Shown: positions 1-5,626, counted from the first letter of the stretch. The stretch is DNA of 8,110 bases from Faecalibacterium sp. (GCA_020025795.1 JAHHRK010000071.1:1-8110); one strand, 5' to 3'. Numbers and translations are program-made. Notes: generated by a model from the sequence alone, not told the origin.

Positions 1-1043
1 TCATCTTCTTTGATCCAGCCCAGCTTGCGCTCGACCTGGCAGAAAACGATGCTCAGTACAGCAGGCAGGACAAAGCAGATCAGGATCATGCCCAGCCAGT
101 CCATACCGGTAATGGCTGCCTTTGTGCCGGTGGCCATATCGTTCAGCCAGCCGGTGTACACACCAATCTGACCAACCAGACCGCAAGTGCCCATGCCGGA
201 AGCGATGGCAGCGCCGTTCATCTGCAAGTGGAACACACAGGTAGCCAGGGGGCCGGTGATAGCACTGGCCAGCGTGGGTGCAATCCAGATGCGGGGATTC
301 TTCACAATGTTGCCCATCTGCAGCATACTGGTGCCCAGACCCTGGCTGACAAGGCCGCCAACGCCGTTTTCCTTGTAGCTCATTGCGGCAAAGCCAATCA
401 TCTGAGCACAGCAGCCTGCAACCGCAGCACCGCCTGCCAGACCGGTCAGACCCAGTGCGTGGCAAATAGCAGCAGAGGAAATGGGCAGCGTCAGTGCCAT
501 GCCCATAACAACAGAAATCACAACACCCATCAGGAAAGGTGCTTGCTCGGTAGCCCAGCGAATCAGTGTGCCGATGCTGTCTGCTGCCGAACCGATGGGG
601 GCGGCAATCAGATAAGAAAGGCCAACGCCGCTGATGATTGTGACCAGGGGAGTGACCAGGATATCAACCTTGGTTTCCTTGCAGATGAGCTTGCCCAGCT
701 CAGCAGCTACAATCGCAATCAGCAAAACAGCCAGAGGCCCACCAGTTCCGCCCAGTGCATTTGCGGTGTGGCCAACGGTAATCAGGCTGAACAGTACCAG
801 CGGAGGTGCGGACAATGCATAGCCGATTGCGCAGGCCATGGCAGGGCCGCTCATGCTCTGAGCATATTTGCCGATTTCCACCAACAGGGCAAGACCAAAC
901 TGCTCGCCGACGGTTTTAATGATGGTGCCAATCAGCAGGCTGGCAAACAGGCCCTGTGCCATAGCACCCATTGCATCGATAAAGTAACGGTGTGCAGAAA
1001 TGACAACGTTTTTACGATGCAGAAATTCTTTCACTTTTTCCAT
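1..1043 (-). CDS. PfoR/PTS_EIIC_2-type membrane permease (C-terminus cut by window edge)
   Basis: Translating the minus strand from the ATG at 1043-1041 gives 347 residues with no stop, so the gene runs off the left edge. The start is supported by GAGAGGAG about 7 bases upstream. The protein is very hydrophobic, with a short charged N-terminus (MEKVKEFLHRKN), many Gly/Ala-rich membrane segments and no soluble domain. A conserved-looking block lies at residues 249-256 (NPRIWIAP), followed by TLASAITGP and, further on, GMGTCGLVGQIG. The end GWIKED resembles the usual C-terminus, so only a few residues are probably missing. The family, PTS_EIIC_2, includes Clostridium perfringens PfoR, once proposed as a regulator of perfringolysin O. 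Members look like sugar-PTS IIC proteins but often lack IIA/IIB partners, and none is visible here. Substrate unknown. Family assignment is from memory of motifs; function is not shown by the sequence. Confidence 0.8.
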   Translation of the reverse strand, partial: MEKVKEFLHRKNVVISAHRYFIDAMGAMAQGLFASLLIGTIIKTVGEQFGLALLVEIGKYAQSMSGPAMACAIGYALSAPPLVLFSLITVGHTANALGGTGGPLAVLLIAIVAAELGKLICKETKVDILVTPLVTIISGVGLSYLIAAPIGSAADSIGTLIRWATEQAPFLMGVVISVVMGMALTLPISSAAICHALGLTGLAGGAAVAGCCAQMIGFAAMSYKENGVGGLVSQGLGTSMLQMGNIVKNPRIWIAPTLASAITGPLATCVFHLQMNGAAIASGMGTCGLVGQIGVYTGWLNDMATGTKAAITGMDWLGMILICFVLPAVLSIVFCQVERKLGWIKED

Positions 1044-1076
1044 GATATACTCCTCTCAATCCAAACTCCAAACGCT

Positions 1077-1105
1077 ATGATAGCACGGAGGTGTCAAGAC
1101 AGCAA
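1077..1105 (-). promoter_or_regulatory. Predicted sigma-A promoter of the PfoR-like permease gene
   Basis: On the minus strand, -35 TTGCTG (1105-1100) and -10 TATCAT (1082-1077) are separated by 17 bases. Transcription would start near 1070, leaving a short leader of about 27 bases before the ATG at 1043. I see no clear operator or catabolite-response box in it. Confidence 0.55.
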
Positions 1106-1214
1106 GAGAAAAGTCACAAAATTGCAGAAAAAGGAACCATTTCCACACGATGCATCGTTGCTTGTGTCGGCTTCTGACGGAAGTATGAAACTTTTGGGAA
1201 ATGCGTGAAATAAC

Positions 1215-1243
1215 TGGATTTTCTTCCATAGGATTGTTATAAT
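1215..1243 (+). promoter_or_regulatory. Predicted promoter of the secreted GH25 muramidase gene
   Basis: A perfect -10 TATAAT lies at 1238-1243, with a weak -35 TGGATT at 1215-1220 and a 17-base spacer. The start site would be near 1250, giving a leader of about 60 bases. The weak -35 may mean that an activator or alternative conditions matter; that is inference. The 1044-1308 gap holds this promoter, the divergent one at 1077-1105 and nothing else I can support. Confidence 0.5.
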
Positions 1244-1298
1244 TTTTGTAATGTACAATAAGGCAAGTTGCGCCCTTTTGGGTGTGAATAGAGAACGT

Positions 1299-1303
1299 GG
1301 AGG
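1299..1303 (+). promoter_or_regulatory. Ribosome binding site that fixes the muramidase start at GTG 1309
   Basis: GGAGG at 1299-1303 sits 5 bases before GTG 1309. An in-frame GTG at 1297 would begin before this site and has no comparable Shine-Dalgarno sequence. Starting at 1309 also gives a canonical signal-peptide N-terminus (initiator, Lys, Lys, Asn). Confidence 0.7.
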
Positions 1304-1308
1304 ATATT

Positions 1309-3360
1309 GTGAAAAAGAATCTGTCGCATTATTTTTCGACTGGACGCTTTGCACGCTGGCCGATTTGGAAGGCAGGTGTTTCGGCGCTTTTGGCTGTGGC
1401 CATTACCGGTACCGTGCTGACAACAACTACGGGTGCAGCAGTACAGGCACTTGCCCCCAAGGCTACCGCAACGCCGGAGCCTACGGCGACACCGGTTCAG
1501 ATGCAGGAGCATCTGGATACCGGCTGGCTGAAGCTGAACTGGACTGACAGCGGCATCAGTCCGGCTAAGAAGCAGGCTAGCTATAAGGCAGCTGTTGATT
1601 TGAGCTCGCGGCAGCAGAACCTGTACATAGAGGTTTATGCGACCAATACGGTTACACGGAAAACCTCGCTGCTGAAGGATGTGCCTGTGCAGGTTGTGAT
1701 GACCTGTGCCGAGCTGACCAAAATCAAGCAGAAAGAGAATAAGCATGATAACCCGGCCAGTGAGCTGAACGCAAATACCGCTTATGATGTGGACCCTAAG
1801 ACCGGTAAGCTGAAGATTGAAAATCTGAATCCGGGTAAATATGCAATTTCGCTGCAATGTACTGACAGTCGTTACACCATGCCGAAAACGCAGTATGTCA
1901 CCGTGAAAGAACACGTTGATTACAAGAAGGATGACACGACCGCAAAGCAGGAAACCGCAGCTGATGCAAAAGAAGACCAGGCAGCTGCGCAGAAACCTTC
2001 TGGTGAGGAAGTCGTTGTGGCACCTCCGCAGAAAACGGAGTCCGGCTGGGGATTTTTGCTGAGCGAGACCCAGTGCTGGAGCATGCCCGGCGGCGATGCA
2101 AAGTATCTGTATGCGGCCGATGGAACGACAAAGACCCCTTATCGCATCGAAACCAAGAAAGTAACGGGTGCTGACCCCAAGGCCGATGGCAAGCAGGTTC
2201 AGATTTTGGATAAGGCTGTGTTTGATAAGAGCGCAGACCAGTATTTGTATGGCCAGGCTGCGGCCAGCAATGCGGCAGAAGCTACTGGTTTGAGTGCAGC
2301 AAAGGTTCGCGCCAGGGTGGCAGATCCGTTGCGTGCAACGCCGAAGCCCATGCATATTACCCTGTTGGCTGCAGAGGGTGAAAGCGAGGGAGGCACCACG
2401 CCGGAAGAAAGCGAAACGATCAATCCGGAAACACCTCCTGCTGAGACACCAGAAGAAAATCCTAGCGAAAAACCGGAAGAACCCCCGGTTGAAACGCCAG
2501 TAGATCCCCCTGTCGAAACGCCGGAAGAAACTCCGGCTGAAACGCCAGTAGAAACCCCGACCCAGACACCGACGGAAACCCCCACTGCAACGCCGACAGC
2601 AACACCTACCCCCGAACCGACCCCGGTTCCCCAGGAATCGTATACGCTGTTTAGTCCGGCAGGCGATAAGGTAGAAGGCATGCCGTTTGCACTGCCTGCA
2701 CCGATCCAGATCGTACTGAGTACCAGTGATTCCAGCAGTAACAAGGTTCTGGGTATTGACGTATCCAAGTATCAGCCCAACATCAACTGGAAAGAAGTCA
2801 AGGAATCTGGTGTTGAATTCGTTATCATCCGTATGGGCTACCGTGGTTACGGTTCCGGCAAAATCGTGGAAGATCCGTATTTCCGTAAGCACTTGCAGGG
2901 CGCAAAGGCTGCAGGCCTGAAGGTTGGCATCTACTTCTTCAGCCAGGCAGTTGATGAAAAGGAAGCTGTGGAAGAAGCATCTGCCTGCCTGAATGCAATT
3001 GCAGGCCAGCGATTGGATTATCCCATCTTCTTTGACAGCGAATATTCCACCGGCAGCAAGACAGGCCGTGCCGATGGCTTAAGCAAGGGTGAACGCACCG
3101 CTTGTGCAATCGCTTTCTGCGAAACGATTCGCAATGGCGGCTATCGACCCGGTGTGTATGCATCCAGCAGCTGGTTCAACCATCAGCTGAGCTATTCTGC
3201 ACTGACAGGTTACACGATTTGGAATGCACATTACGGTGTGTCTTCCAGCCCCATTAACTGCCACATCTGGCAGTACACGGGCAATGGTCGTGTAAATGGC
3301 GTGTACAATAGCAAGGGCCAGTTGACCGCTGTGGACGTGAATATTAGCTACATGGGTTGA
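1309..3360 (+). CDS. Secreted GH25 muramidase (lysozyme) with uncharacterised N-terminal region
   Basis: The product is 683 residues. Residues 1-47 form a signal peptide (Lys-rich start, hydrophobic core about 22-37, likely cleavage after VQA47). A short Ala/Thr/Pro stretch follows (50-63). Residues about 69-330 are a polar, probably beta-rich region I do not recognise, with Cys133, Cys184 and Cys256 and a GW-containing segment near 246. Residues 361-444 are a Pro/Thr/Glu linker of PxETP-type repeats. Residues 480-683 are a glycoside hydrolase family 25 domain: opening VLGIDVSKYQ (Asp484), the catalytic-type DxE as FFDSE (Asp576, Glu578), HIWQY, and closing VDVN (675-678). GH25 enzymes cut the MurNAc-GlcNAc beta-1,4 bond of peptidoglycan. 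The protein should act outside the cell; no LPXTG, SLH or LysM anchor is visible, so the N-terminal region may supply wall binding. It could serve wall remodelling or attack on other bacteria. The GH25 call is firm; the role is inferred. Confidence 0.9.
   Translation: MKKNLSHYFSTGRFARWPIWKAGVSALLAVAITGTVLTTTTGAAVQALAPKATATPEPTATPVQMQEHLDTGWLKLNWTDSGISPAKKQASYKAAVDLSSRQQNLYIEVYATNTVTRKTSLLKDVPVQVVMTCAELTKIKQKENKHDNPASELNANTAYDVDPKTGKLKIENLNPGKYAISLQCTDSRYTMPKTQYVTVKEHVDYKKDDTTAKQETAADAKEDQAAAQKPSGEEVVVAPPQKTESGWGFLLSETQCWSMPGGDAKYLYAADGTTKTPYRIETKKVTGADPKADGKQVQILDKAVFDKSADQYLYGQAAASNAAEATGLSAAKVRARVADPLRATPKPMHITLLAAEGESEGGTTPEESETINPETPPAETPEENPSEKPEEPPVETPVDPPVETPEETPAETPVETPTQTPTETPTATPTATPTPEPTPVPQESYTLFSPAGDKVEGMPFALPAPIQIVLSTSDSSSNKVLGIDVSKYQPNINWKEVKESGVEFVIIRMGYRGYGSGKIVEDPYFRKHLQGAKAAGLKVGIYFFSQAVDEKEAVEEASACLNAIAGQRLDYPIFFDSEYSTGSKTGRADGLSKGERTACAIAFCETIRNGGYRPGVYASSSWFNHQLSYSALTGYTIWNAHYGVSSSPINCHIWQYTGNGRVNGVYNSKGQLTAVDVNISYMG
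2389..2640 (+). repeat. Degenerate Pro-Thr-Glu repeat encoding the muramidase linker
   Basis: This stretch encodes about 84 residues dominated by P, T and E, in units such as PVETP, PEETP and PAETP, then PTQTP, PTETP and PTATP. At DNA level the unit is roughly GAAACGCCNGTAGA, with near-identical copies around 2489-2502 and 2539-2552. It behaves as an extended flexible spacer between the N-terminal region and the GH25 domain. Repeats of this kind commonly vary in number between strains. Confidence 0.75.
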
Positions 3361-3383
3361 TAAGCGCCACAAAAAAGTAAAAC

Positions 3384-3415
3384 AAAAACCGCTGCCCAGC
3401 TGGGCAGCGGTTTTT
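3384..3415. terminator. Bidirectional intrinsic terminator between the muramidase gene and ireB
   Basis: CCGCTGCCCA (3389-3398) pairs perfectly with TGGGCAGCGG (3401-3410), and A-runs and T-runs flank it on both sides (3384-3388 and 3411-3416). The structure therefore terminates transcription from both convergent genes. The inner bases AGCT form the tight turn. Confidence 0.9.
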
Positions 3416-3429
3416 TGTTTCGATTGCAT

Positions 3430-3675
3430 TTACAGGTCCAAATAATGGCGGACCATTGCCTGCAGCAAATCATCACGGTCGATGTGACGGATCAGATTGC
3501 GGGCATTTTTATAGGTGGTAATATAGGTGGGGTCCTCGGAAAGGATGTAACCTACGATCTGATTTACCGGGTTGTAGCCCTTTTCCTTCAACGCGTTATA
3601 AACCTCCATCAGGGTCTGATGGATCTCACGTTCCTGATCGTCATGGATCGAAAAAATAGCAGTAGGATCTGTCAT
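3430..3675 (-). CDS. ireB: IreB family regulatory phosphoprotein (UPF0297)
   Basis: The product is 81 residues, the usual length for the family. The signature region is clear: VYNALKEKGYNP (25-36), NQIVGYILSEDPTYI (38-52), NARNLIR (57-63), ending in RHYLDL. In Enterococcus faecalis, IreB is phosphorylated near its N-terminus by the PASTA-domain kinase IreK and negatively regulates cephalosporin resistance. Thr2 and Thr5 here are plausible equivalents (inference). I chose the ATG at 3675-3673 because GGGGTG lies 6 bases upstream of it and MTDPTAIF matches the family start. An in-frame upstream ATG at 3699 would add MHMKGVFR and place the ribosome site inside the gene. In many Firmicutes this gene lies between alaS and ruvX (yqgF). 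Here it is alone, bounded by a terminator and its own promoter. Confidence 0.92.
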   Translation of the reverse strand: MTDPTAIFSIHDDQEREIHQTLMEVYNALKEKGYNPVNQIVGYILSEDPTYITTYKNARNLIRHIDRDDLLQAMVRHYLDL

Positions 3676-3715
3676 CCTGAACACCCCTTTCATGTGCAAA
3701 AAACATCATACGTTC

Positions 3716-3744
3716 ATTGTACACGAAACGAAAGAAAACTGCAA
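3716..3744 (-). promoter_or_regulatory. Predicted sigma-A promoter of ireB
   Basis: On the minus strand, -35 TTGCAG (3744-3739) and -10 TACAAT (3721-3716) are separated by 17 bases. The start would be near 3709, about 34 bases before the ATG, so ireB appears to be transcribed alone. Confidence 0.65.
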
Positions 3745-3817
3745 GGTACAAGCGAAGGCTTCCCAGCGATAAAAAGGGAAATTGAGCAGTTTTCATAAAA
3801 AGCATGACTGCGAATTG

Positions 3818-3846
3818 TTGCTTACAGCGGTGCTATCGTGTAAGAT
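3818..3846 (+). promoter_or_regulatory. Predicted sigma-A promoter of acpS (and probably mazF)
   Basis: -35 TTGCTT (3818-3823) and -10 TAAGAT (3841-3846) have a 17-base spacer. The start would be near 3853, inside the small tandem repeat that precedes acpS. It faces away from the ireB promoter. Confidence 0.55.
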
Positions 3847-3847
3847 G

Positions 3848-3869
3848 AAAGTAATGAGAAAGTAATGAG
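3848..3869 (+). repeat. Perfect 11-base tandem duplication in the acpS leader
   Basis: AAAGTAATGAG occurs twice in direct succession (3848-3858 and 3859-3869). Each copy carries an ATG. The second (3865) is in frame with acpS and would add nine residues, but homology favours the start at 3892. It is probably a replication-slippage duplication. Confidence 0.8.
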
Positions 3870-3891
3870 AAAAGAAAGTGAGAGAAAAGTC

Positions 3892-4287
3892 ATGATTTAC
3901 GGCATCGGCTGCGATCTGTGCGAAATCACTCGTACGGAAAAAAGTCTTTTAGGCGCACATGGAGAAACTTTTGCCCGCCGCGTGTATGGTCCGCAGGAAA
4001 TGGCGGCACTGCATCTGCCCTGGAGTGATTCGCCAACCAAAACCCAGCGCCAGAGCGCCGCGGCTGATTTTGCTGCAAAAGAAGCGTTTCTTAAAGCGGC
4101 AGGGCGTGGGCTTGGCGGATTCGATTTGGCTCAGATTCAGGCCTTGCGGCAACCGAGTGGTGCACCTTATTATGCGCTTTTGGGCGGCGCAAAAGCCTGG
4201 TTGGAAGAAAACGGTTTGACGGCGCACCTGACGCTGACCCATGAGGGCAATACAGCGATGGCTGTCTGCATTTTAGAAAAACGCTGA
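3892..4287 (+). CDS. acpS: Holo-[acyl-carrier-protein] synthase
   Basis: The 131-residue product moves 4'-phosphopantetheine from CoA to the conserved serine of apo-ACP, activating it for fatty acid synthesis in the cytoplasm. The family start MIYGIGCDLCEI carries the metal-binding Asp8. The second signature, DFAAKEAFLKA (59-69), carries Glu64 and Lys68. Near the end, HLTLTHE matches the usual conserved Ser/Thr-His segment. The start at 3892 is chosen because the family begins exactly here; the upstream purine-rich stretch GTGAGAGAAAAG is only a weak ribosome site. The protein is slightly longer than the usual 115-125 residues because of extra sequence (about 41-57, HLPWSDSPTKTQRQ) before the second motif. 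mazF follows after 74 bases. In Bacillus subtilis acpS also lies a few genes upstream of the MazF gene. Confidence 0.93.
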   Translation: MIYGIGCDLCEITRTEKSLLGAHGETFARRVYGPQEMAALHLPWSDSPTKTQRQSAAADFAAKEAFLKAAGRGLGGFDLAQIQALRQPSGAPYYALLGGAKAWLEENGLTAHLTLTHEGNTAMAVCILEKR

Positions 4288-4361
4288 GCATCGTCGGAAT
4301 ATCCTGCGGCGAAAATGTCTATACTAACCACACCGAAGAAGATACGAGCGGAGGGTTAGGT

Positions 4362-4712
4362 ATGGAAGTACACAGAGGAGAAGTTTTCTATGCGGATCTG
4401 TCCCCGGTGGTTGGCTCAGAACAAGGCGGTGTGCGCCCGGTGTTGATTTTGCAAAACGATATTGGCAACCGGCACAGCCCCACAGTGATTGCTGCGGCTA
4501 TTACATCAAAGTTGGATAAAAACAAGCTGCCCACCCACATTGGCATCCGCGCACAGGATACAGGGCTTTCTCGCGACAGCATTGTGCTGCTGGAGCAAAT
4601 TCGAACCCTGGATAAGCACCGCCTGCGCGAACGAGCTGGGCGCATTACCGAGAACGATCAGCTGCGCGTGGACCAGGCACTGGATGTGAGCCTTGGGCTG
4701 CACACGGAATAA
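4362..4712 (+). CDS. mazF: MazF/NdoA-type mRNA interferase toxin without adjacent antitoxin
   Basis: The 116-residue product is very close in pattern to Bacillus subtilis MazF (NdoA/YdcE): RGEVFYADLSPVVGSEQGG (5-23), RPVLILQND, AAITSK, KLPTHI and RDSIVLLEQIRT. The residues matching the catalytic pair of that enzyme, Arg25 and Thr48, are both present, so it should be an active endoribonuclease. The Bacillus enzyme cuts UACAU; specificity here is unknown. GGAGGG at 4350-4355, 6 bases before the ATG, is a strong ribosome site. The normal partner, a MazE/EndoAI antitoxin of about 80-95 residues just upstream, is absent: the gap to acpS is 74 bases, and a terminator follows. A TATACT at 4320-4325 could be a -10 for separate transcription, but its -35 is poor, so cotranscription with acpS is likelier. 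Confidence 0.93.
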   Translation: MEVHRGEVFYADLSPVVGSEQGGVRPVLILQNDIGNRHSPTVIAAAITSKLDKNKLPTHIGIRAQDTGLSRDSIVLLEQIRTLDKHRLRERAGRITENDQLRVDQALDVSLGLHTE

Positions 4713-4722
4713 AAGGTTGAGC

Positions 4723-4753
4723 AAACCGCCACAGAAGTTCTGCGGCGGTTTTT
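4723..4753 (+). terminator. Intrinsic terminator after mazF
   Basis: AAACCGCC (4723-4730) pairs with GGCGGTTT (4744-4751). The stem continues as CAGA/TCTG after an A-C mismatch, and a T-run follows (4749-4753). It begins 10 bases after the mazF stop and closes the acpS-mazF unit. Confidence 0.85.
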
Positions 4754-4871
4754 CGTATAAACAAAAGGATGCATACATAAAATGATAAAAGATTTTGCAG
4801 AGAAGATGCGAAAAAGCTCTTTGGATACCTTGTTAAAATAAGAAAAAATGGAGGATGTTTAGGGGAAAGGA

Positions 4872-4900
4872 TTGCTAAGAATTCGATTCCTTGGTATACT
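4872..4900 (+). promoter_or_regulatory. Predicted sigma-A promoter of the cobalamin-riboswitch transcript
   Basis: -35 TTGCTA (4872-4877) and -10 TATACT (4895-4900) are separated by 17 bases. Transcription would start near 4907, about 34 bases before the aptamer and about 275 bases before the lipoprotein ATG. The preceding stretch 4754-4871 is AT-rich; I see nothing coding or structured in it. Confidence 0.7.
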
Positions 4901-4940
4901 GGCAGACACAAGGAAAAACTTTCTTTTGCAGAAAAATAAG

Positions 4941-5045
4941 TGCTGACACGCTGCCTTTTCGGGCAGCACCGGGAAAGTGGGTGCGAATCCCACACGGTCC
5001 CGCCACTGTAAGCCTTTTGGGTAAGTCAGATTGCCGGGTCAGCAT
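4941..5045 (+). ncRNA. Cobalamin (B12) riboswitch aptamer
   Basis: The conserved core is plainly visible. The closing helix P1 pairs 4941-4947 (TGCTGAC) with 5038-5044 (GTCAGCA). A small hairpin pairs GCTGCC (4950-4955) with GGCAGC (4962-4967). GGGAAA (4971-4976) is followed by the stem GTGGG/CCCAC (4977-4981 and 4989-4993) with loop TGCGAAT. Then come CGGTCCCGCCACTGTAA (4995-5011) and the B12-box segment AAGTCAGATTGCC (5023-5035). Such aptamers bind adenosyl- or methyl/hydroxo-cobalamin and switch off downstream corrinoid uptake or synthesis genes. Only a very short linker (5012-5022) separates the last two conserved blocks, so the large peripheral extension of the classic adenosylcobalamin class appears to be missing. 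Which cobalamin form is preferred cannot be decided by eye. Confidence 0.95.
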
Positions 5046-5103
5046 TTAGTACAGCTCCACGAGAGATGGAGAAGGTATGCTGTTGAAACCCAATCATTTC
5101 AGG

Positions 5104-5141
5104 CTGCTCTTTCTCGTACTGCGTGCGAAAGGGCAGTTTTT
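5104..5141 (+). terminator. Regulatory intrinsic terminator in the riboswitch expression platform
   Basis: CTGCTCTTTC (5104-5113) pairs over ten positions (one G-U) with GAAAGGGCAG (5127-5136), with four more pairs inside, followed by TTTTT (5137-5141). It lies between the aptamer and the coding sequence, so cobalamin probably acts by premature termination rather than only by hiding the ribosome site. The 5' arm can alternatively pair with an upstream loop at 5060-5066. Confidence 0.8.
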
Positions 5142-5180
5142 CTTTGTAGAAAACAATTCATTTGAAAAGGAGAAAACGCT

Positions 5181-5609
5181 ATGAAAATGAACAAAATCGT
5201 ATCTCTGGTTCTGGCTTTGGCACTGGTTGTTGGTGTGATGGCAGGCTGTGGCGCCGCTTCCGGCTCTGCAGTTGAAAATGATGCGAACAGCCCACAGAGC
5301 GCTGCGCAGGAAGCTGTGGTACATGCTACCCTGACTGTGACTGGTGCAGACGGCAATGCAAAGGAAGTTGCACTGGAGTGCAAGGAGGGCACCACCCTGG
5401 CAATGGCTATGCTTGAAGCAGGCCTGATCAGCGAGGATGAGGCAAAGGCTGGCTTTATCACCATTATTGACGGCGAAGAAGCCAAGTGGGACCCCGACCA
5501 GGCATTCTGGCAGCTGCTGGACAGCACGGGCACCATGACCCAGGTAGGTGCTGGCGAAATCGTCCTGAAAGAGGGCGACAGCTACAGCTTTACTTATACT
5601 GCAGGCTGA
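5181..5609 (+). CDS. DUF4430 (transcobalamin-like) lipoprotein under B12 riboswitch control
   Basis: The product is 142 residues. Residues 1-22 are a lipoprotein signal peptide (Lys start, LVLALALVVG core) ending in the lipobox MAGC with lipidation at Cys23. A short polar linker follows (24-45). Residues 46-142 form one DUF4430-type domain: VHATLTV, a GTTLAMAMLEAGLI helix (70-83), GFITIIDG, then WDPDQAFWQLL (103-113) and the terminal VGAGEIVLKEGDSYSFTYT. As I recall, this Pfam family is related to the C-terminal domain of animal transcobalamin and intrinsic factor. With the riboswitch upstream, a membrane-anchored corrinoid-binding protein feeding an importer is the best inference. AAAGGAG lies 9 bases before the ATG. 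The gene is alone between the riboswitch and a terminator, so its translocator must be encoded elsewhere. Domain call is good; ligand is inferred. Confidence 0.85.
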   Translation: MKMNKIVSLVLALALVVGVMAGCGAASGSAVENDANSPQSAAQEAVVHATLTVTGADGNAKEVALECKEGTTLAMAMLEAGLISEDEAKAGFITIIDGEEAKWDPDQAFWQLLDSTGTMTQVGAGEIVLKEGDSYSFTYTAG

Positions 5610-5626
5610 TTGTATCAAAAAGCATA

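Noticed and set aside
228..1208. Open frame of 326 codons on the plus strand, opposite the PfoR-like gene
   Set aside because: The product is His/Gln/Asn/Cys-rich with no domain or ribosome site. The minus-strand frame gives a coherent membrane protein with a good start.
1297..1308. Upstream GTG at 1297 as start of the muramidase gene
   Set aside because: It would place the GGAGG ribosome site inside the coding sequence and adds four acidic or neutral residues before the signal peptide. GTG 1309 fits better.
1237..2892. Open frame of 551 codons on the minus strand, opposite the muramidase gene
   Set aside because: The translation is rich in Arg, Cys and Phe, with no recognisable domain or ribosome site. 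The plus-strand frame has a signal peptide and a clear GH25 domain, so this is an antisense shadow.
4288..4361. Search for an antitoxin gene in the acpS-mazF gap
   Set aside because: Only 74 bases are available and they contain the mazF ribosome site. No frame of useful length exists on either strand.
4782..4841. Possible 19-residue ORF (MIKDFAEKMRKSSLDTLLK) in the region before the riboswitch promoter
   Set aside because: It has no ribosome binding site and no promoter of its own, and lies just after a terminator. It is best treated as chance in AT-rich spacer.
4981..5119. Kissing interaction between the riboswitch loop at 4982-4988 and the terminator loop
   Set aside because: The best match, GTGCG (4981-4985) with CGTAC (5115-5119), is only five pairs including one G-U and uses a base already in the loop's closing stem. 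That is too weak to claim.
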